A stretch of 64,000 nucleotides of DNA from Eleusine coracana subsp. coracana. Lineage: Eukaryota > Streptophyta > Magnoliopsida > Poales > Poaceae. Position numbers and translations under genes: made by a program. This document shows positions 22,220-34,159 of this stretch, one piece after another. Location of the stretch: the NCBI GenBank assembly GCA_032690845.1, contig CM064429.1, positions 10,572,569 to 10,636,568 on the forward strand. The letters run 5' to 3'. The notes under the pieces were generated by a model that worked only from the letters and a program-made list of their open reading frames with translations, did no database searches and had not been told where the DNA came from. How positions within the stretch are numbered: the stretch's first letter is position 1; the number at the start of each line of letters is the position of its first letter.

Positions 22220-25200
22220 CTAAACCAAGTATGGTAAGAACAAGAGGACTACCAGACGTGACAAGCAAGATTTGAAGTACGGTATTGCATCTGCTTCTGT
22301 GTGGGAGATAGCGCCCAAAGGAGTAACAGTAATCTGAAATGAACAAAATGTAGTAAATAGAAAATATATTTAGTGACAGAACGTTGTATCGTATAGTTAG
22401 ATCATGCTTACATATCCATCTATTAAAGACTTGTGATCCATGCCATCCCCTTCCTCTTCATCAGATCTTCTCCTCACAATCTGTTTGGAATCGACTCTAA
22501 TCATAAATAGATATGAATTTGTTCATTTTATTACATAAACGATTCTGTATTAACATAGCTAGCATAAAGTGTAACAAAAGATAGAAACAGGAATCATAAA
22601 ATCTCCAGGCACCAACACACAGACAGAAAGACTTATCATACATAAATGAAAATGTAAAAAAAAAAATGCAACATCTTTGTTTGAAATTGTCATATCCCAA
22701 GTTATAAGAGTCTAAACAAAACTGTTAATATTATTAGACCTCAGAAAAGAATAATGGTACGACTTCAGGAAGCGATATGCAGTTCCATGTTTTGGGTAAT
22801 TTAAGTTTCATATCTAAGTTTTTTTTCAAGGTTACCTTATCAGGTCCAGTTTAAATGAGTGGAAACAATTGCAGGAAATTGGAAATGAGAAGTTGCTGAA
22901 AGAAATGATATGTTACCACTCTTTTAAACAGTAGATCATTCTCTGATGAGTTAACTACTTCACTGTCTTTTTCACCATCAACATCCGTGTTTGCTGTCTG
23001 GTAACTTTCTACTGCAGGCTTCTTGTAAACTGTTTGCTCCCAACTAATTATAGCCATATTTTTCCCTTGTTTAGTAACTTTATATCCCTATTGCCAAGAA
23101 CAAAACATAAACAAGAAATATTTCCATCTATTTACAAAAAAAAAAATGAAGGGCATAGATGTTATGAAAAGAAAATGCTTGTAGGAGAATCAATGACATT
23201 GAGGATTCAGCGAACATCAACAGGATATTTTTAATCCTAACTGTAGAATTTAAGGATAAAGATCACATAATAGGTACAGTTACACTTTCTCTTCTATGAT
23301 GCCATACATCATAGTTTTGTCCAGACACACTTGTATATTGACATGCCTAACTTTACATACTAATCAATTGGAAATTACTAACCTTGTGATGTGCAGCATC
23401 AGTAGGTACATCTACATTCAGGAATGATCCTTTAATATATGTTCCATTCATGATCTCTGTCATGATAGCATGTATCAGAGGCATACAGACCTCTGCAGAG
23501 GTCTTAAGGTCATTAACACTGCTCTTACCTGCAACCCTGTACAATTGAGAAATCAAACAGGATATATAACATGGCCAGAACTGGCCAAGAGTTGAACATG
23601 GAAATTGAAAATGTTCAGCATTTGTATTGTGAAATCCACTTTTAAAGGTTTATACAGCTGATAAATGTGGCAAGCTTTCTGAACAGTATTCTTCCACTTT
23701 TGCAGCCTATTATCTTTAACAGAACTTTGCTTTGAGCACGCTACAACCACCATTGAATCCAGTAACCGTGAAACTATGATTAGAAGTTACACTAGAAAAC
23801 TTATTAGCACTTCTCCTACAGTCAGATTTGTAAAGTGAAAATCCTTGCATACCAATCATAAGACATTGCTATTGCAGGAAACCCATATAAGAACGCCTCC
23901 CTGGCACCAGCAACTGTTCCAGAATAAACACTGTATAAAAGCACAAAGGCTCATATTATTCACTTGTATGTGCATATTGAACCTAAAATCAAATCAGCCT
24001 AACCACCACAGAAGGGGTTTCTCTTGCTGTATTTCCCTCAAAAAAATATTCAAAGCAGTAATTATTCTAATAAGCTTAGAGGACTGCTTAATACCGCCTC
24101 CATGTTTTTTAAAAGGAAAAAAAAAAACAGTACTTTCTGTTGACTTTTCATGGTATCCGCTATAGAATTGGCAGCTCATTTATAACATTATGTTCTCACA
24201 AAAATAGCAGAAGTGTTGTGCAGATACTTTGTCAATAAATATAACCATGCCTTAATGACATGGCCAATAGAAATTAACACTTTTTTGATTTAACGAAAAT
24301 ATGTTTGAATTAGAAGTCTGGACTGCACAGGTAAGCCACAGGTATGTAGGACCAGAAGCAGTAGCAACAGTTTTAAGATCATGAATACATATTGATCGAC
24401 AGAGATACTTACACATGGTATCCACAATTGTTTCCAATGTTGATTCCACTAAGTACCTGGCATCAAGGATCACATTGAACAGGACGCAATCCAAGTATTA
24501 CTATAAGAAGCGAACTGGTATGTAACGGAGCTCCTTGTAACTAAGCTTGCATGAAACCAATGACCTTGTCATTTATCTGCAAATAAACTTCAAAACGTAC
24601 CAGATCAGGAACAAGGCCATCAAAGAGCTTTCCAGAGATGCCTATGGAGGCACAGTCAGCAGGAGTTCCTAACATTAGTAAGAGAAACCGTGAGCACTTA
24701 ATCAGGAAAAGTATCCATGTGTAGTAGTTATATTGGATCAATCAGATAGCAGACAAACCTGAAACTGCAAATGCTGTAGCACCACTTATATCAATACGCT
24801 TACAGCGGAGTGCAGAGCGCCATGTGATGCTGTGGCTAACCCCTGACATATCTCTGCATATGTAAAATAAGCCCAAAAATTAAAGAAAGAAACAAGCGTT
24901 TTGAGAACAATATTGGGCATGGCGATTCACAATTACCAAAGGCTACATTAAAGTCCTTATTTTCATCACATGAAGGTGTAATAACATCCATACTAGGCCT
25001 GCTGAGAGCATCGCTATTTCGATGCGACAGGGCTAAAGTTTAGCCCGGAAGAAATGAACACCCCTTAGCAACGGTGCGTAATGATTGAAAAATATTCGAC
25101 AATCGGACAGATTCCATGTTTTCCCCAGACAGCATCTGGTAAAAGTTGATACCCCAATATAATGCTTAAAAGCTGTTACTTGTTTTCTTCCAAAGGAAAC

Positions 25201-25875
25201 TTTTATGGTGTTTATTTTTATAAGAAAAATAAAACGTCACTATACTGTAATGTCGGCGGGCAACCTAGATTAAATCACAAATTTTTGGCCTTCGCAAGAT
25301 CGAGGTTGAATTCTGTATTTCTTCTTAAATTGTAATGGTAGCTCGAGCAATTTCACATCAATAATCGACAGGAGGAATATGAAGTACAGAGAACTGCATC
25401 ATCGATGCACATGCATAATTTCTGGTAATTGCATCATCTAATGTGGCATAAATTCCAAGTAAAAAAGGCTAGTTTCCCACATTCCTCTGCTTTCTTCCTT
25501 TTTTCCTTTTTTTTAAAAATAAATAAATAAATCTGCAGTCTCTTTCCGACTCACAACTCACTGCGCCCAAGTCCCAACCAATCCCCATTCACGAAGCAAA
25601 CAGCATCACGCGATCCTACCGCATCTTACTCGTACAAGGCGCTATCAACCAACCAAGCTAGGAAGTAAGGAATGAAATTGGAAGGAAGGAACCGAAAGGG
25701 GAGAGATCGCATATTCGAGAAGGGTCTGGAAGACTGACGTGTCTGGCGCGCAGACGAGGACGCGGTATCGCCGCGCGGCTACGAGCTGGTCGACGAGGAA
25801 GCGGAGCCCCGGCGCGTCGATGCCGTCGTCGTTCGTCACCAGCACCACCGGCATCGCCGCCGCCGTGGAGGCCAT
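22220..25875 (-). CDS. SurE-type 5'-nucleotidase / survival protein homologue
   Basis: Nine exons on the minus strand assemble in frame to 309 residues: 25875-25739, 24853-24759, 24668-24601, 24456-24413, 23930-23853, 23536-23383, 23087-22917, 22480-22412 and 22333-22220, all with GT-AG junctions. SurE enzymes are metal-dependent phosphatases that dephosphorylate nucleoside monophosphates. The N-terminal VLVTNDDGIDAPG carries the metal-binding Asp16-Asp17, MSGVSHS supplies the conserved Ser49, and SGINIGNNCGYH supplies Asn106; GTPADC and YSGTVAGAREA complete the core. The family's usual active-site residues are therefore all present. Residues after about 200 (KKPAVESYQTAN, an acidic stretch, then DHKSLIDGYITVTPLGAI) match the plant form. 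The last exon reads through a possible donor after SCLSRL to a hydrophobic tail LLFLPYLV; a further exon downstream is an alternative. No transit peptide is obvious, so a cytosolic location is likely. Confidence 0.93.
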
Positions 25876-26409
25876 GGGAGCGCGGCTCGGGAAAAGCTTT
25901 TCCGTTTCCGTTGGCAGCGACGCTCCTGTTGTACCTTGTGCGCCCCGTGATTTTCACGTTGCCATCCTCACTCATCTTATGCGGAATTTTATAGTTATGT
26001 TTAATTCTTTGTCTTATTTAAAATATTAATATAAATATATAAAATTATAGGATAAATTTTAATTATTTTTATAATAAAACTAGCAATATGTCTGTATGTT
26101 GTTACGGATTTAAAAACTCAAATAATCGATGTATAAATGTTCTTGGTTAGAGTTAATTGAACAGTTTCATTTGAACTACTTTAATACAATATTATGTTTA
26201 AGAGATTAATACAAATATTAGTTTTATATGTATTAAAGTATCAATTTTATTGGATATAAGTTTGACGAACGAGCAAATTTTTTATATGAATTGAACATGT
26301 TATTTTTTAATATCAATTTTAACTACCAGATATTTAGAATCACAATATTTGAATATCAATTTAAACTGTCAGATACTTGAAAGCTCAGAATGTTAATTAG
26401 ACAATATTC
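25876..26409. other. SurE 5' flank and AT-rich intergenic DNA
   Basis: The first 120 bases are the likely promoter and leader of the minus-strand SurE gene. From about 26030 the sequence is over 75 percent A+T. ACTAGCAATATGTCTGTATG at 26090 resembles ACTAACAATATGTCCGTG at 35445, hinting at a dispersed repeat. Confidence 0.4.
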
Positions 26410-29229
26410 ATGAGGTCAACTTTGAAAAAAAAATAAGAAATACGATGCCATAAGCATGTGGTTTAGGCATATAGTTCTTTTGGGCCAGCAACATTCACGG
26501 CATAGGCCCAATGCTGAGCTTGACCAAATACATTCAACCGCATACCCCTTGATTAGATGTTGGATGTCTTCTTCAACCTTCCACTCAGGCACATGGACGT
26601 CCGCCATGCACAAGTGACAGGAGCTCCGACCAACACTAAGAGAAAGAAAGAAGGCAGCCAAAAACTAAGGAAATCAGGTCTTTGGACTACTGCACATCCG
26701 TTTAAGCCATTAATTTTATAAGGTTCAACAATCTATATAATTAATCTTTTGAATTTTGAACAATAAGTCATTTAGCATTCATAATAGTCAATACTTTGAC
26801 ATTGTGAGATCTGTGGATATTCTTCTGCTCCAGTCCCGATCCTCCATATTTTGCAAAGACAGACAGTAGGCTGTTCACCATGATTCAAAGAGATTATTTA
26901 TACATAAACTGAGAAAAAACTTGAATTTGTACATTATTCTTCTAGAAAAGGAGCATCCCGGGAGACATTTCCTCATACGGGAGTGAGGCAAAAAGTAAAT
27001 TAGACTATAGCTAGTTCATTGAAAAAGAGAAATAATAAGTGGCAAATTATAGCGCCGTAAGCAATTTCCTTGTACTTCACCTGCGCAAGAGTCAAAGGTC
27101 TCAACAATTTCCTTGGACTGCACCTGCGCAAGAGGCAAAGCTCTCAGGAATCAAAATTTGTATAAAAGGAGAAACAATTTTTGGAATAGAAAATCAATTG
27201 ATGCATGATTCCAAAATGAAAAACGCCACGCTTTGAGGAGCTTCCATCAAGACCATTGACTTACACTTCAATCATGAAGAAAACGCACCTTTGAAATCTG
27301 AGGAGCGGCTGCTCCTGCACGGCCGCCATGCACAGGTCTCAGGTCACCGTCGGCAATGGCGGAGGCGGCAACAACGCGGGCGACAATAGATGAATTTTTT
27401 TTTTATCCATGACCTCATGATTGAGTTCTAGCTAGGTCTAGGGGAAAGAAGAGGTGGTCATAATTTTAGTTTACGCCAAGAGGTCTCGTTCTGCGCTTGG
27501 ACTCGGAACGTCCTGGACATATTAATTAGAAGTAGATTATTGTCTTATCTGATTCAAATCAAAATTGAACTATCTGGAAGTAGGAGTTGTGGGCATACGG
27601 TAGAAAATTTCATGGCATGGACGTTCTCACCAAATTTATTAGAAGTATAGAGATATTGGATAGACAATTTTATAATGTAGCAAAAGAATATTGTCTCATA
27701 GAAGACCTTTAATATCTTTCACTCTTTAAAGATGTTTATTTACACCTTTAGCCATATTGTGTAGAAAATTGACAACCTCTTGTCCTGCATTAATTGTGGT
27801 TGATAATTGAGAAAAAAAATAGAATGATTATTCTTGATTACTACAAAAGAAGTTATGTGGGAGTATAAAAAGGCGGAGTAACAATGAACATATCCAAACC
27901 GTTATAACATGTGATGCGGATTATTTATTTAGAACAACACATTTATATATATCACCTAAAATGCTATTAATAACCTGAAATTCCCTTAGAATTGAAACAT
28001 CTCTTATTCAGGAATATGTGCAGATTCGGCAAAAATCATATTTAAAGACTGTTTAAACTGAAAGTTGGTTGTTACATGCCTGGACACCAAGATATATACA
28101 AAAAAAAACTGAGCGATATGTCTATTTCTAATTCACAGTTCCAACCAAAAAATAAAACTACATCCAAACATGTTACAAGTAACCAATAATAAAAAATTCC
28201 GGAAAGGTTGAACAATAAGTAGTACAACTGGTTTAACCAATCCACCTCTCCATCAGGAAGCCTCTAAGTCGTGCATCCCAATATTGTCATAAAATTCTGG
28301 TTTTCAGAGAAATGTTTTATACCAAGCTACAGCAAAGTGGTAAGATTAGTGAAAGTAACATAAAGACAATGTATTGATGCTGCATTTTGCATGAAACCAA
28401 TGCAAAGCAAAGAGAGCATTGTCAATTTGGAGAGGTAAGCAACAAACCGTGTCTGCCACCGGAGTGAAGTTGTCATCTTGCCTGCCAATGTATCTTCATC
28501 ATCTAGAGAACTGACCCGATGTTGTCGAACATGTTTATTGCTTAAGATGGAACACAGCATTCAAATCACGTTGTTCAATGAGAATCAACAGAAATACCAA
28601 AAAGGTCAGCCACCATGAAACTCAGATGCTACAAAAATATTTTAGAAACATGATATTATGAAGTATTGAACTGAACAAATAAAATATAGCACAGAGGAAG
28701 CAACCATAAGACCTCCCTATATGTAGAGCACATCAGCTCTTTCTGTTCATCTACAATTTAGCCTTCTACTCAGCAATGAGAACCATGAGCCATGTCAATT
28801 CATAATGTAGCATGCACACATGCGGTTGATACAGTTTTCTTGATGCGACTAAGAAACATACCTGTGAGCCACATTGGGACATTGCACTTCGTTGCTTTCA
28901 ATGTACCAATTTTCCTTTTTTTAGAAAAAAATTGTAATTCTCGATTTTCATGACCTATCATTTCCATGGCTCACTGAACTGATTAGGTTCAGATATCATC
29001 CTATTTCTCCCTATTTCAAGATTCATATTAGCACATACACATGCACTATATACTTTACTGCACGTTTTAAGAGAAAGGTAAAACATTTGGATGTCTACTC
29101 TACAAGGCCCAAAATTGCTCAGCAAACATCCTAGATCACATGAAAGAACTGCATTAACAACCAGATTCTTATGGGTCAACTTATAAAGCAATCAACCATG
29201 TCGAGAAGATGAAACTATACAAGAAGGAC
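26410..29229. other. Intergenic, no gene established
   Basis: A GC-richer patch at 27300-27390 could be a short first exon on the minus strand (an ATG with a 14-codon frame ending at a possible GTGCGT donor), but no downstream exons could be chained to it. Open frames at 26416-26661 (-) and 28327-28560 (-) are 77-81 codons with no recognisable domain. A non-coding transcript or decayed gene is possible but not shown. Confidence 0.3.
27062..27147. repeat. 43-bp tandem duplication
   Basis: A unit starting CAATTTCCTTG and containing ACCTGCGCAAGAG occurs twice at 27062 and 27105 with a few differences. Confidence 0.8.
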
Positions 29230-29350
29230 TAACTTTTTTTTGAGGAAACTACGGTGGGGGAACTCCCCACCTGAATTTTCTCACTGAACATTGGAACAAG
29301 TTCAAGTTTACAGGAGCATTACGCCCAGAACGCGAAAATAGGACAGGAGT
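29230..29350 (-). mobile_element. Retroposon 3' end, 5'-truncated
   Basis: Read on the minus strand the sequence ends GGGGAGTTCCCCCACC, GTAGTTTCCTC and an oligo(A) run (plus-strand T run at 29231-29239). A short sequence ending in an A tail with no coding content is typical of a truncated LINE or SINE. Family unassigned. Confidence 0.4.
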
Positions 29351-30022
29351 GACTGAGATATTAAAGCAAATATGGTTGGAAGATGAAACTAAACCTGAAG
29401 AATCTGCCACTGCATAGTTTCACTAAGTATTGCAACAGGTAACATTTGAACCTCAATTGAATTTCCCACATGCATTTTATTCTGAAAAAAGTGAGATGAA
29501 GAATCATAATAATATTTTGCAAAATCTGCATATTCAAGTTATATCTTATTTCAAAATCTATAATATGCTTCTCTAATTCAGTTATGACTTTCATGGCGGC
29601 ATCTCCTGCTTGGCAGATCCACTACATGTGCACTACTTCTTCCAAACTGGTAAGTTGAAATTATTAGGTGGAGAAAATGTTAAATAGAGTTTCAAATAAA
29701 TAAACTAAGTTAGACCATCGAACTAAACACAAACATTTATGATCTTCAAGGAAAAAAAATAGACAAACATGTGACACTGAACTGAATGTGGTGCACAATT
29801 GAGAGCAAATTAACCTTAAGAACTCAAGTTGTGTGCATCTTTCTCGCATGCATGGATCACAAGCTGCTAATCCCTTGGTCAAATTCATCATCCACACCTA
29901 GCCTCCACTAAGCCCTTTGTCAAGTTTGTCATTGGGACAAGAGCTGAATATATCTTTGATTCTAGAAGCTAAGAATAGTACCTATCAAACATTCCTCCAC
30001 TAAGCAAAACTCTTCAAAACAA
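29351..30022. other. Intergenic, no gene recognised
   Basis: AT-rich. Minus-strand frames at 29361-29594 and 29664-29897 are open for 77 codons each without recognisable motifs. Confidence 0.35.
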
Positions 30023-30038
30023 CCCCCCCCCCCCCCCC
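30023..30038. repeat. Poly-C tract (16 C) followed by poly-A
   Basis: Sixteen cytosines run directly into 13 adenines, the same C-then-A layout as at 5668. Confidence 0.9.
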
Positions 30039-31149
30039 AAAAAAAAAAAAATTAGAAAACACGTATGCTTGCTTCTTGTTAGTTTTCCTTGATCGTGCAT
30101 TCATCTATCCCCGAACCAACAACCAAGTGCTGGGCGAGAGACACAATATCAAGACAAAAACGTCTCATCATACAACGTTACGCTCATCGCACCCTTCACC
30201 TCCAGCAAGTGCTGTGTATGGAAGGACGAACCTCCTGGCTGTGCAGCGTAAAGGACGACGACACCGGCGTGGCAACGGTACTGTCGAGGCGGCTTTCAAC
30301 TCTTCAGTCTTGGACCTGCCGTCCGGCCGTCAGGAGGCATGGCGACAACCTTAGCTTTCAGGTGCGGCGTCACCACGCCAGGTTTCGATTGTCTGCGTGC
30401 TTCTCCACGCTAGCGACGGAGACACGGACCTAACACGAGGAGAGGAGCGGACTAACAAAAACTTCCCCTTTGTTCGATCGCATCTCGGTGCCGGGCGTGT
30501 GTTTGGGCGACGCTGCGATCTGATGACGGCCGGCCTCCCTTTTGTTTGGTGGCATGGTGTGGATTGATGAAGTCGACGATCGAGTATATGGCAGGGTTGT
30601 GGACTGATGAATCGACTGCTGAGTTTGATTTCATGGATGCAACTAGCAAACCGATATTCACAGCATTGTTCGTGTGTCCGGAGCAGCGATTGCTTTAGCT
30701 CGAAGGAATACGACATCGATACGAAAGTCTTGTTGTCGGGGACTGGACTCGTGGACTCTTTGCGATACGAAAGTCTCGTTGCCGGGCTGGATGAAAGTCT
30801 CGTGGGAAAGGAATAGGAGTAGATACGTACGGACAGACACCGGACATCCTGGACATCAGGACAGGGGCAGAAAAAACTTGGTGAAAGAGACGACTGCACT
30901 GGAATTAATAGTAGTAGAGAAGAGAAGATATATAATAATTTTTTAAACTCTTTTAATAAAATAAATGATCAAACAAAACTAAAAAATTTAGCTACATCAA
31001 TAATTTAATTTCAGAGAAAATACTAGTATTATTTATAAATAGATCTTATTTTTATAGTTTAAATGCAGCAATCTAAAATAAAGACCCATGTTCTCCTCCA
31101 CCACTACCATCGAGCATTTAAGGTTTAATCAAATCAAAAGCATGACCGA
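30039..31149. other. GC-richer island with long open frame, function unknown
   Basis: Bases 30180-30860 are more GC-rich than their surroundings. A minus-strand frame at 30351-30899 is open for 182 codons and plus-strand frames overlap it (30089-30433, 30674-30946). None shows a domain, low-complexity coding bias or splice partner. A repeated TACGAAAGTCT motif occurs at 30720, 30768 and near 30793. The island may be a promoter or exon remnant of a lost gene. Coding is not supported. Confidence 0.3.
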
Positions 31150-31648
31150 AGTCTGGATAACCTCTAAACTATTATTTGGTTTGTTTTATCCTTATGATTT
31201 GTTAAAATAGATCATTTTATACCTTTAATCAGTATTTTAATCCCGACTTATTGATATTTGAGTTGGGATTGTCCACTCAATCTTCACACAAGTATCGTAC
31301 AATATGACAAAGGACTAAACGAGTCATATAATCCTATTTGTATCCATATTTTATTGTGTTTGGTCCATTTTCTTTGTTCTCATGCGCGGTCAAAAATAAG
31401 GGTGCATGTCTTATAACTGGACCAAGATAGTGTTATATATCACATTAATCATTTGTCACGTTAGACAAGACATGTGTATGATAATCTCTACTTAATCTCA
31501 ATCTATATCAGCAATTTAGGATTAGAATACAAGTCAAAGGTGTAAAACAGTCTAGTTTAGCGAACAATGGGGGTAAAAAAAACCAGATAATAGTTTAGGG
31601 GGTTATCTGGACTTCGCTCATACTTGAAGGGAGTAAAGTGGACTTTAT
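31150..31648. mobile_element. Inverted-repeat MITE, Mutator-like
   Basis: The left arm CGAAGTCTGGATAACC plus TCTAAACTATTAT (31157-31185) is mirrored by the right arm ATAATAGTTTAGGGGG then TTATCTGGACTTCG (31582-31610). The right side extends further to TAAAGTGGACTTTATCC (31648), a terminus common in rice miniature elements. The left side seems to lack this outermost part, so the element is probably truncated there. Confidence 0.65.
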
Positions 31649-31664
31649 CCAAAAAAATTTTGTT

Positions 31665-32085
31665 GCAAATCTCCACCGACCCACTCACTAATGAGTTTAG
31701 TTGCAAAAATTATCTTAGTTAACACATGTTTAATTGATTTAATATATTTTTAATAATAGAAATTTTAAAATTAACTAAGTTAAATAACTTTAACATGTTA
31801 AAATTTTAGTGTATTTAATTTCTCTTGTTTTTATGAAAAATGTATCTAAATCTCATATTTTGTAAAACACCATTCAAACTTTAATTGATATTTTTGCTAC
31901 ATATCTAAAATATATATAAAAATTATACTTTTAATTTTTTGTATAATTAATGAGAACGCTATTGACTAATTCAAATAAATAAAATATATTAAAAAATTAA
32001 GCATGTGCCTATTAGGGTGGTTTTTTGCAACAAAACTCATTAGATGGATGCAGATTTATAATAAAATGACTTGTGGGTGAGAATC
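31665..32085. mobile_element. Inverted-repeat element, about 420 bp
   Basis: Left arm GCAAATCTCCACCGACCCA, then CTAATGAGTTTAGTTGCAAA, corresponds to the reverse complement of the right arm (TTTGCAACAAAACTCATTAG, then ATGGATGCAGATTTATA). The core is almost pure A+T. It sits immediately beside the previous element. Superfamily unassigned. Confidence 0.55.
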
Positions 32086-32139
32086 TCAAACTCCAAATGA
32101 ATTATAAGGTGGTTTTTTTTATTAAATCTTTAAATTTTA

Positions 32140-32345
32140 TCATTAGTTAAGGTTGAAAAATGTTCGAATTAGAAGTTTGGAGTACACAGATTATAGCAAC
32201 ATTTTCTTGACATCACACATGGTGTTCACAATTGTTTCCATTGTTGATTCTGCTAAGTACCTAATTAAGGATCACATAAAACAGGATGCAAACCTAGTAT
32301 TATTTGAGGAGAGAACTGATATGCAACAGAAAAATATAGCAATTT
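32140..32345 (-). pseudogene. Fragment of the SurE gene (exon 4 and intron flanks)
   Basis: This segment matches about 24298-24525 of the SurE gene in the same orientation: GAATTAGAAGTYTGGA, CACAATTGTTTCCA, GTTGATTCYRCTAAGTACCT, AAGGATCACATWRAACAGGA and GTATTACTAT/GTATTATTTG in order. It covers exon 4 plus parts of both adjoining introns, so it arose by DNA duplication and not through an mRNA. About 80 bases of the upstream-intron part are missing. The exon has decayed: the equivalent of the conserved GINIGNNCGYH reads RINNGNNCEHH, losing invariant glycines. It lies about 6.3 kb beyond the 5' end of the intact gene. Confidence 0.82.
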
Positions 32346-32413
32346 TATAGTATATATAACTACCGGTAATTTACTGGTAAAAATAGTTAGGGTAGTAATA
32401 TAATTGAATATTT

Positions 32414-32640
32414 GTACTCCCTCTGGATTTTAATTGTTGATGTCGTTGTTGTTTTTTTTTGCTACGTTTCATCATTCATCTTATTCAAAATATTTATTCA
32501 AATATAAAAATTATGAAGTAGGTTTAAACTTTCTTCAATAATAAAAAAAAATTATAACAACATATTTCATAATTTTTTGAATAAGACAAATGATCAAACG
32601 TATCTAAAAAAGTCAACTGTGTTAACAATTTAAATCTGAA
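32414..32640. mobile_element. Stowaway-type MITE
   Basis: The left end CTCCCTCTGGATTTTAATTG follows TA, and internal halves mirror each other (CATTCATCTTATTCAAA against TTTTGAATAAGACAAATGA). The usual right-hand GAGGGAG terminus is missing, so the end is eroded. Compare the intact relative at 44530-44765. Confidence 0.75.
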
Positions 32641-34151
32641 TCTACGAGATAAGTTTCTTGTTCATCTTGTTCCTGCTTGTTTCTTCGATTTGCTAGCACG
32701 TTCAAGTTTGTTCTTGGCACAGCAAGAACAACATCAATCTGAGATGGTGTATCTGTTGCTAAAGCGCACCAGCTGGTTGTTGTAGTCGAAAGATCAGGAC
32801 AATCATGTGTACAAAACAATGATACAACATAAAAAACACTAGAATTTTGTGGGGCCTTGTCCGCGCTTTTCCTTTATTTTTTCTTTTGCGCCCCTATCAT
32901 GTTGGGAGATTTAGTTTTGTATTGTTGTATTGGCGAGGCAGGACAGGGTTGAGTCTGAAAAAAAAACTTCAATACATATATTTAATAGATGATGTTATCT
33001 TAGAAATATAAAAGGTGAGGGATGAACTATAGAAATATGAAAGGTGAAGGATGAACTATGTATTGTCTTTTGGATCAGTAGAGTTAGAACATACAATTGG
33101 AACAAAAGTAGAAGTAGGGAATTCAAATGCGTTTATCTTGTTAGTTCATGAAACATTATAGATTCAGATGCCTCGCTATCAATTTGGGACCCCAACATCG
33201 ACACCGCTCAAATGCATGCCACACCATGGTCATCCTTCCCAAGTAGCTTAGCATCCACCTACAAGTTGTGCAATGTTGTGTATTTTGATTTCCTGCCTCA
33301 GTGATCTTTTCCCATGATTTCCAACCAAATTTTTTGAAGAAATATGCAACCTTTGTAACTTGTCCAGAGCAAATACATCGGTAACAATGAAACTTGACTT
33401 AATCAGTGGACGAAATGATATTGGGGTGGACAGATGGAGGTTCTGTAGAGCACACGCTCCCTCCATATATATATTACTCATAACCAGTTTGTAAATCGGA
33501 TGCAAGTTTAAGGAGAATAAAGTTATATTGGAAATAGTTTGTACACAAATAAAAGAGTAATCATGTTTCCATTCACCTTGAGTATTGTTTGTTTGTACAC
33601 TTGACGTATCTGAAAATGCATTTTTATCTAAAATAAAAGCTTTTGTATAATATGATACCGTTGTGGCTCTCATCTCTGAATAATATGAGCATATTTTTTT
33701 CTTCAGTGTGGCTTATCTTTTTTACAAGGCATACCACCGCGTAGTCATAGTTGTAGTTTTCTTTTTAATCTGGTATTGACGTGGGATCCAAAGAGGAGCG
33801 AATGGTAACGACTCTAGAGAATCACTGGAGTGTTCTGTTTTTTTTTTTTCATTGCCATTGAAGACACTGTTGCCTTCATCTTTACGGCTCCATTTTATCT
33901 AGTGGTTAACATGTTTTACGCTGACGTGGCCTAATAAGCTTAGAGAGAATGTACGGCGTTTAATATAGCTAGACTAGACTAGACTAGACTAGATAGATTG
34001 AACCTGATTTTTGAATGTGGAAATACTGAACATATGTGCACTGAAATGGACTCTAGCTAAGGTTACAGATGAACACTATAAAAGGGTTTGGAATCAAGAG
34101 CCGGAGATGGGATCAAGTAATCTGAATGTAAGATTACTGAAGTTTGACATG
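32641..34151. other. Intergenic, no gene recognised
   Basis: AT-rich. The minus-strand frame 33248-33673 is open for 141 codons but shows no domain and has AT-rich codon use unlike real genes nearby. A (TAGAC)n microsatellite lies at about 33967-33996. Confidence 0.4.
33967..33996. repeat. (TAGAC)n microsatellite
   Basis: Five to six tandem TAGAC units starting after ATATAGC. Confidence 0.85.
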
Positions 34152-34159
34152 CAAGGAAC

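Noticed and set aside
27300..27390. Possible first exon on the minus strand (ATG with 14 codons and GTGCGT donor)
   Set aside because: No downstream exon could be joined in frame to any recognisable protein.
33248..33673. 141-codon minus-strand ORF
   Set aside because: AT-rich composition, no domain, no splice partner or conserved pattern seen.
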